A DNA stretch of 45,308 bases from Chamaesiphon sp. 336R_metabinner_41. Lineage in GTDB: Bacteria > Cyanobacteriota > Cyanobacteriia > Cyanobacteriales > Chamaesiphonaceae. The DNA is taken from contig JANYDE010000047.1 in assembly GCA_025359915.1 (NCBI GenBank), positions 1-45,308 on the forward strand, written 5' to 3'. The notes under the pieces were generated by a model, which saw nothing but the letters and a program-made list of their open reading frames with translations, made no database searches and was not told the origin of the DNA. The translations under genes and the position numbers were made by a program. Below, in pieces: positions 39,942 to 45,308 of this stretch (the stretch's first letter is position 1; every line of letters begins with the position of its first letter).

Positions 39942-41813
39942 ATGTCGAAACAGAATCCAGAGAATCCAAGCAAATCGAATCAGTTCCTCAAGGCTTTAAC
40001 TCAACCAGAAATTACTCTATTACTTGATGCATTATTAGGAGTTTTATCTTCTGAATTAAAGGAACAAGCTATCTCCCAACTTTCGGCAGACACCCAACAA
40101 ACTGTCAGACAAATCCTCGATCGACCATTGCTTCAAGCTGCAACGAAATCGACTGTGATAGAAACAGTTTCTCTGGCAAAACAGGCTGAGATTTGGTCTG
40201 AACTTTGGCGAGAGTGGGATACAATTGTCTGCGAAGCTGCGGAAGAGGAAGGGAAATATATTGTTCGAGAAGCTGATTGGGAACAACCTTACTTTGACAC
40301 GACTACATTTATTGAAGATTTAGAGAGTGTTGCCAATAAAATGCAACCGCTAATCAAAATCGCCTTCGAGCATAAATTTAGTCCCGAACCTGATTTTGTC
40401 ACAGCACTTCTGGACGCAGAAACAGATGTTACTTCAGGCATTCCAGATTGGATGGAAATTGATGGGTTGTGTTTAGAGCAGCATTTAACTGATTGTTTAT
40501 TGCAAGGAGAATGGCTAAATATTCGGCATCAAGGACAAGATGCTTTTCAGTTTGCAGAGTGTATTCGCGAGTACGAACAGCAATTCGAGGAAATACAATT
40601 AGATAGTGATACAGTTTTTGAGTTTCTAATTCAGTTATCTGAACCAGATCGGCAAATTATCTTAACAGGATTAACCGCAAACAAAGAAACGGCTATTTGG
40701 AAAAGTGTACTAGCAAATATACATTCTTGTTGGCAACAGTTTTATTTGCATTCGATCGAGCAATATGCACCAGATCGCTACCTAAAAGAATTGCGAACAA
40801 CAATTCCGCAACAGTGGCAAAATGGGTTGCCGATTATTGAGGAATTATTGAATCAACAGAATTATTCAGAAAGTTTGGTAGCGATCGAAGAAACACTCAG
40901 TTCATTACTGAAAAACAATCGCAGTGATGTAGCCTGGACACCGGAAACTTCAATGTTGGTAGCTATTTCAGGTTTATATTATGATAGCAATTCTACCAAT
41001 ATTAATATGTTGCTGCGCTACTATCAGCAAACTGCACAGGGATTGAATCAAACCGAACGAGCTAATGCACTAGAAATTCAACAAATAGGGATCGATCGAT
41101 GGTTTAATTGGTCGAAGATGTTTGCTGCTTTTGTTGAAACTTCTCTATCAGAATCTACTCGTCAAGCTTTGTTTACATCCTGGAAAGATTATGTCGTGAG
41201 TCGAACTAACTCTTATAGCTGGAAAAAAGTTGATAGCTGGTGGCTTTGTTGGTTGATTGACAGTATTGACGATCGCCAAAAAGGAGTAAGTTGGTTTCAA
41301 TCACAAATAACTCAATGGCTGGATAATCTACCTATAGATAAAACTCAATTAGGCGAGAATTACGATCGACTGCGATTGTTGACTAAAGATTTGACAGAGA
41401 TCTATCATCAAGGACAATCTAGCTATTCTCAATTCTATCTAGTAGTGATTCACCCTAAAGGATTTTCTACTCAAAGTGATGAATCTCGACGAGAGTATCT
41501 AAAAGCATCTGCACCAGATAATTTGTTCGATCTGGTGATGAATTATTGGAAAGTCAATCTTCACCAATTTGTGCCGAAACCGGAGTTAGTCCAGAATGCT
41601 GAGTACACAAAACATGCTCAGTGGATGGTTGCATTGAAGGAACTATCACCACAAGACTATGAAACTCTCTTGGCTCAGTGGAAAGTGGTACATAAACGCC
41701 GAATTAATCTGTGGAAAGCTATGAAACAGATGGGGTCAGCTAAGATGAATGTCCGAGTAACTATCGAGGTTTCAACGCCCCCAACTGCCATAGCTATAGC
41801 AACAGATGAGTGA
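39942..41813 (+). CDS. Large all-helical protein of unknown function, 623 aa
   Basis: The ATG at 39942 has AGGGGCAAA before it; a TTG at 39921 gives seven more residues. It is cytosolic and almost wholly helical, rich in Gln, Trp, Leu and Glu (KQAEIWSELWREWDTIVCEA; WSKMFAAFVETSLSESTRQA; WWLCWLIDSIDDRQKGVSWF). I see no zinc, nucleotide-binding or catalytic motif. The next gene is coupled to it, so they act together. From memory, homologues of the downstream protein sit beside SWIM zinc-finger genes, but this protein has no CxC...CxH SWIM motif. Confidence 0.6.
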   Translation: MSKQNPENPSKSNQFLKALTQPEITLLLDALLGVLSSELKEQAISQLSADTQQTVRQILDRPLLQAATKSTVIETVSLAKQAEIWSELWREWDTIVCEAAEEEGKYIVREADWEQPYFDTTTFIEDLESVANKMQPLIKIAFEHKFSPEPDFVTALLDAETDVTSGIPDWMEIDGLCLEQHLTDCLLQGEWLNIRHQGQDAFQFAECIREYEQQFEEIQLDSDTVFEFLIQLSEPDRQIILTGLTANKETAIWKSVLANIHSCWQQFYLHSIEQYAPDRYLKELRTTIPQQWQNGLPIIEELLNQQNYSESLVAIEETLSSLLKNNRSDVAWTPETSMLVAISGLYYDSNSTNINMLLRYYQQTAQGLNQTERANALEIQQIGIDRWFNWSKMFAAFVETSLSESTRQALFTSWKDYVVSRTNSYSWKKVDSWWLCWLIDSIDDRQKGVSWFQSQITQWLDNLPIDKTQLGENYDRLRLLTKDLTEIYHQGQSSYSQFYLVVIHPKGFSTQSDESRREYLKASAPDNLFDLVMNYWKVNLHQFVPKPELVQNAEYTKHAQWMVALKELSPQDYETLLAQWKVVHKRRINLWKAMKQMGSAKMNVRVTIEVSTPPTAIAIATDE

Positions 41814-41836
41814 ATATCAAGATGAGTGAATATCAA
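41805..41836 (+). repeat. 16-bp tandem duplication at a gene junction
   Basis: GATGAGTGAATATCAA occurs twice, back to back (41805-41820 and 41821-41836). Each copy contains ATGAGTGA, where the stop of the upstream gene and the start of the downstream gene meet. The first copy holds the used stop, the second the used start. Confidence 0.9.
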
Positions 41837-42943
41837 TATTACGAATTTCAGACGATCGACTGTCCGTTGACACCAAAAGAACAGGCAGAAATTAAAGAGC
41901 TATCTAGTCGGGTAAAACTGACACCGACTCAAGCAATATTCCTCTATAACTATGGGGATTTTCGCAACAAGCCAGAAGATGTATTGACTAAATACTTCGA
42001 TCTGATGTTTTATATCGCTAACTGGGGGACTTGGCGATTGATATTTCGGTTCCCAAAAGCGATCGTCGATCCGAAATTATTTCAAATTTACACTTTACGC
42101 AATGCCATAACAATTACCCAAACTTCCAAATATATTGTCCTAGATCTTGAAATTAATCAGGAGGAGGGAGGAGCATCAGGCTGGATCGACGGCGAGGGCT
42201 GGTTGTCCAAATTGTTGCCACTGCGGGAAGATCTGTTGGGTGGAGATCTGCGCTTGTTATATCTGGTATGGCTACGAGTGGCTTCAGAACTGGCGGGATA
42301 TGTGTTGGATGAAGATCCAGTTGAACCACCAATTCCCGCGAATCTGAGCCAGCTTTCACCTGCTCTGAAGGAATTTATCAAACTGGTAGAACTCGACTCC
42401 GATTTGGTTGCGGCTGCGGCTCTGGAAAGTCCGAATCGAGAAACGGGTAAGGATTCACCGTTGGAAGGCTGGCTATCTGCGCTGACAGAAGCAGAACGGC
42501 AAGAATTCTTACTCAAACTCGTTCGGCGCGAACCTCATGCTGACTTACAATTGATTAATCGATTGAAAGAGTTAGCAGGGGCTGGAAAATCGACTCCTCA
42601 GTCAGTTCCAGGACATCGACGATTATCAGAATTACAAGAAATTGCTAATACGGTAAAAGAGCAGCGTCAAGAGCAAGAACGAAATGCAGCCAAAACAAAG
42701 CGGAATCAAGCATTAGCAGCACTAGCACCGAAGGAAGCCCAAACCTGGGAACGAGTGGTAAAGCTGATTGAATTTAAACAATCTCAACCTTATGATGAGG
42801 CAACTGCTTTACTCAAAGATTTGCGCGATTTGGCAGAACAGCAGGGACGATTGCCTGAGTTTAGCAAACGCTTTGAGCAACTCAAGTCGGACTACAGCAG
42901 TCGTCCAGCATTAATGAAGCGATTTAGATCGATCCGTGTTTGA
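41822..42943 (+). CDS. Conserved protein of unknown function (YYEFQ family), 373 aa
   Basis: Start at the second copy of the duplicated ATG; the first copy reads only seven codons before a stop. The N-terminal MSEYQYYEFQTIDCPLTPKE followed by ELSSRVKLTPTQAIFLYNYG is a pattern I recall from proteins of many bacteria, of unknown function. The block FDLMFYIANWGTWRLIFRFP and the LREDLLGGDLRLLYLVWLRV region are also conserved-looking. The C-terminal third is a long charged coiled coil (TVKEQRQEQERNAAKTKRNQ). It is transcribed with the helical protein upstream and with the genes that follow. Confidence 0.65.
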   Translation: MSEYQYYEFQTIDCPLTPKEQAEIKELSSRVKLTPTQAIFLYNYGDFRNKPEDVLTKYFDLMFYIANWGTWRLIFRFPKAIVDPKLFQIYTLRNAITITQTSKYIVLDLEINQEEGGASGWIDGEGWLSKLLPLREDLLGGDLRLLYLVWLRVASELAGYVLDEDPVEPPIPANLSQLSPALKEFIKLVELDSDLVAAAALESPNRETGKDSPLEGWLSALTEAERQEFLLKLVRREPHADLQLINRLKELAGAGKSTPQSVPGHRRLSELQEIANTVKEQRQEQERNAAKTKRNQALAALAPKEAQTWERVVKLIEFKQSQPYDEATALLKDLRDLAEQQGRLPEFSKRFEQLKSDYSSRPALMKRFRSIRV

Positions 42944-42999
42944 GATTTACGAACAAATAATCTCTGGAAATATCAAGTTTATTGTAGGCAAAAACTTTA

Positions 43000-43221
43000 A
43001 TGCAAGATCGAGTAATTGACTATTTAGAAGAACACATTCCCGAACTAGCAGAGTCTGCGGTAACTCAAGCTTATTGGCAGTCTTTAGCGGCTGGAAATAG
43101 CGTCTTAGAAAGTGAAAATGGGATTATCTACGAACGGTTTCCTGATGGTTCTAGTAAGATGGTGAAAGCGATTGAGCCACCCACTCCAGTCGCAATTGGG
43201 GCGAGACGGAAATTATTATGA
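43000..43221 (+). CDS. Hypothetical protein, 73 aa
   Basis: Soluble protein without a known domain: a helical start (MQDRVIDYLEEHIPELAESA) and a short strand hairpin (ENGIIYERFPDGSSKMVKAI) with a basic end. The middle IIYERFPDGS looks conserved. No clear ribosome binding site. It lies 23 bp before the topoisomerase gene and 56 bp after the coiled-coil gene, within the same gene train. Confidence 0.5.
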   Translation: MQDRVIDYLEEHIPELAESAVTQAYWQSLAAGNSVLESENGIIYERFPDGSSKMVKAIEPPTPVAIGARRKLL

Positions 43222-43244
43222 ACGCTCGAATGTTCGTCTAAATT

Positions 43245-45308
43245 ATGCGAAATCTGCTGATTGTTGAATCTGCTGGCAAAATTAAAAAGCTCAAAAGCAT
43301 CCTCGGCTCCGACTGGGATGTCAAGGCTTCAATCGGGCATATTCGCCAACTCGCCAATGATGGAGAAGGCTCGCTGGGGTTTGAATTGGGTTCAAATACA
43401 ATCGACTGTCGCTACATTCCCCGCGACGACAGAGCTAAACAAACGATCGCTGGACTAATCGCCGCAGCCAAACAAGCAGATCGAGTATTCATCGCCTCAG
43501 ATCCCGATCGCGAAGGCGAGGTCATCGGTTGGCATATCGCTCAAGTATTAAAGCTCAAACAGCCCCAGCGTGTTGTCTATCAGGAGATTACCGAGTCTGC
43601 TGTCAAAAAAGCAATTGCTTCTCCCCGCTCCCTAGACATGGCTCTAGTAGAAGCAGGTAGGTGTCGCGATTGCCTGGATAAATTGGTGGGCTATAAAGGA
43701 TCGCCGCTAATCTGGCGACTCAACAACGGAGCCAAAAGCGTCGGTAGAGTCCAGTCTGCAACCCTTCATCTAGTTTGCCAACGAGAGCGGGAAATTCAAG
43801 CCTTCATACCTCAAGATTATTGGTCGGTATTTGTAGACTATGCTGAAGGGTTCAGAGCCTTCTACAATGGCACTGCTCAGGCTGTCTCGCCAACAGCAGA
43901 TGAGGAAACTAGCGATGATGCGGGAGCGATCGAAAAAGTCGCCGAATCGACTCGCATATTGAGTCAAGCTGAAGCTGACAGGTTAGTGGAAATCGGTAAA
44001 GCTAACCCCCATCAAGTTAAAACCATTGAAGGTAAACTTGCACCCAAAAAGCCACCCGCTCCATTTATCACCTCATCGCTCCAACAAGCGGCAGGTTCGC
44101 GATTGAAGTTTAGTCCCGAACATACGATGTCCGTCGCTCAGAAGCTCTACGAAGCGGGGTTAATCACCTATATGCGGACTGATTCGGTCGAACTCAGTCA
44201 GGATTTTTGTAAAGCTGCAAGGGAATGGCTGATGTCCCATGACAAAGATAATGTACCGACGAAGGTATCGAAACAGCGCAGTTCTAAAGACGCTCAGGAA
44301 GCTCATGAAGCGGTCAGACCGACAGATATCACCAAAGCCTCAAGCGAACTCAAACAGCAGCTTTCAGCGGATGAATTCGCGCTGTACGTGATGATTTGGA
44401 TGCGATCGATCGCTTCCCAATGTAAACCCGCACAGATTCGTAAAACCACGATCGTTACTCAATCTGGCGAGATCCAGTGGCAAGCCAGAGGGCAAATGCT
44501 GGAATTTGCTGGCTATGCCAAGTATTGGAAGGACATTAGCGGTGATGCCGTATTGCCTAGCTTGCAACCAAAACAACCACTTACCGCAGCGAATGTCAGT
44601 CACGAGCAAAAGCAAACCCAACCACCACCATGTTATAGCGAGCCTAAACTCGTTCAATTGATGGAACGTCGTGGCATCGGTCGTCCTTCAACTTATGCGC
44701 CGACGATTGCCACACTCAAGCAGCGTAATTATGTCGAGTTAGTCAAGAGCAAAGTGCAACCGACGACTGTGGGTTTGCAAGTAGATGATTTTCTGATGCA
44801 AGCTTTGCCAGAGTTGATTCAATCGGAGTTTACTGCGGGGATGGAAACTCAACTCGATGCGATTTCCAAGGGTCAGCAGGAATGGCAAAGTTATCTAATT
44901 GAATGGAACCGGAGCTATTTCGCACCAGCGTTAAGTAAGGCGACTAAGAATCTACCGGAGCAGGATTATGGATCGTTTCAGGGAAAGGAGCTAGAGAAAT
45001 CACGTTTTAAATGTCCGACTTGTAGCAAGTCGATGTCGAAGGTACCGACAAAGAAGGTGAAGAAGGGCTATTTTCTCAAGTGTGAGGATGGCTGTAAAGA
45101 TCCAGATGGCAAAGGGTTAGTGATGTTTTGGTCGGATCGATCCAATGAATGGCAGATTCCGCAACCTAAAACCGAGCAGTCATCGCCAGCGAAGCTCACC
45201 GAACATTCTTGTCCAGTTTGCCGGAAACCGCTAGAAGAATACAATTACAGTAAGGATGGGCAAGCAAAATCAATGCTGCGATGTTCGGATGCGGAAGCTA
45301 GAACCAAG
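43245..45308 (+). CDS. topA: Type IA DNA topoisomerase (TopA-like), 3' end beyond window
   Basis: The frame is open from the ATG at 43245 to the last base (688 codons seen). The TOPRIM domain has LLIVESAGKIKKL with Glu 8 and ASDPDREGE with Asp 86, Asp 88 and Glu 90. The DNA-cleaving Tyr is residue 309 in LITYMRTDS; HEAVRPTD, MERRGIGRPSTYAPTIATLK and the C-terminal zinc ribbon (CPTCSKSMSK, CEDGC; then CPVCRKPL) are in order. It relaxes negative supercoils. It differs from a chromosomal TopA in position: it ends an accessory gene train. Such extra copies are common on plasmids and integrative elements, which fits the recombinase nearby. Confidence 0.9.
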   Translation, partial: MRNLLIVESAGKIKKLKSILGSDWDVKASIGHIRQLANDGEGSLGFELGSNTIDCRYIPRDDRAKQTIAGLIAAAKQADRVFIASDPDREGEVIGWHIAQVLKLKQPQRVVYQEITESAVKKAIASPRSLDMALVEAGRCRDCLDKLVGYKGSPLIWRLNNGAKSVGRVQSATLHLVCQREREIQAFIPQDYWSVFVDYAEGFRAFYNGTAQAVSPTADEETSDDAGAIEKVAESTRILSQAEADRLVEIGKANPHQVKTIEGKLAPKKPPAPFITSSLQQAAGSRLKFSPEHTMSVAQKLYEAGLITYMRTDSVELSQDFCKAAREWLMSHDKDNVPTKVSKQRSSKDAQEAHEAVRPTDITKASSELKQQLSADEFALYVMIWMRSIASQCKPAQIRKTTIVTQSGEIQWQARGQMLEFAGYAKYWKDISGDAVLPSLQPKQPLTAANVSHEQKQTQPPPCYSEPKLVQLMERRGIGRPSTYAPTIATLKQRNYVELVKSKVQPTTVGLQVDDFLMQALPELIQSEFTAGMETQLDAISKGQQEWQSYLIEWNRSYFAPALSKATKNLPEQDYGSFQGKELEKSRFKCPTCSKSMSKVPTKKVKKGYFLKCEDGCKDPDGKGLVMFWSDRSNEWQIPQPKTEQSSPAKLTEHSCPVCRKPLEEYNYSKDGQAKSMLRCSDAEARTK

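Noticed and set aside
42153-42516. Two minus-strand frames inside the YYEFQ-family gene
   Set aside because: Low-complexity, Ser/Pro-rich antisense translations without starts in context.
1-45308. CRISPR arrays, tRNA and rRNA genes
   Set aside because: Read through both strands: no regularly spaced direct repeats of 25-40 bp and no tRNA-like cloverleaf with a GGTTC T-arm found by eye; the palindromes at 29121-29239 are not spaced repeats.

Overview
The window is cyanobacterial DNA. It carries psaE (photosystem I), nblA (phycobilisome degradation), a high-light-inducible (HLIP) protein, a crtO-type carotene ketolase, a CAAD-domain protein and a DUF2949 protein, and it is full of GCGATCGC/CGATCG (HIP1-like) octamers. 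I see no rRNA, tRNA or CRISPR array. The sequence alone does not say whether this is chromosome or a large plasmid.

Bases 1-33,100 form a dense 'stress island' of mostly short, monocistronic or weakly clustered genes. The left part, mostly minus strand, holds an SLH/beta-barrel outer-membrane protein, a DUF1345 membrane protein, a BON lipoprotein, a YflT-type stress protein, DUF2949, NblA and a YeaQ/GlsB membrane protein. Plus-strand genes follow for secreted small proteins, a secreted CsbD/LEA-like protein, Dps and a YflT-ChaB fusion. The middle holds a histidine kinase, CrtO, small hydrophilic proteins, DUF2294, a metallophosphoesterase, CAAD, an unusual long PsaE, a NarL-type response regulator, a double CsbD protein, a PRC-barrel protein (AvaK-like), a Pmp3/YqaE peptide and a holin-like membrane protein. 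Last come a SnoaL protein, a transglutaminase-like protease, a Zn alcohol dehydrogenase, a sterol-desaturase-family oxygenase, the HLIP protein, an intracellular alpha-amylase, two tandem DUF1003 proteins and a lipid kinase. Together these point to desiccation, osmotic, oxidative and high-light protection. A short motif, close to CTTTTGRTAGATG, recurs 70-190 bp upstream of at least five of these genes and may be a shared stress promoter element.

Bases 33,100-37,160 are accessory DNA. A 230-bp element with long terminal inverted repeats lies next to a tyrosine recombinase. Then comes a minus-strand three-gene toxin-antitoxin-like operon (DUF1778 antitoxin, GNAT toxin, AbiEii-like nucleotidyltransferase), and a divergent two-gene unit in which a small antitoxin-like protein overlaps an HNH endonuclease.

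Bases 37,220-45,308 run on the plus strand as a tight gene train. It begins with a small zinc ribbon, a Cys/His-rich protein, a HIRAN-domain protein and a HipA-like kinase, the last three coupled by overlapping start/stop codons. Two large proteins of unknown function follow, whose junction carries a fresh 16-bp tandem duplication, then a small hypothetical protein and a type IA topoisomerase gene cut by the window end. This train is the best candidate for an undescribed system. Several small non-autonomous inverted-repeat elements (MITE-like) are scattered through the window.
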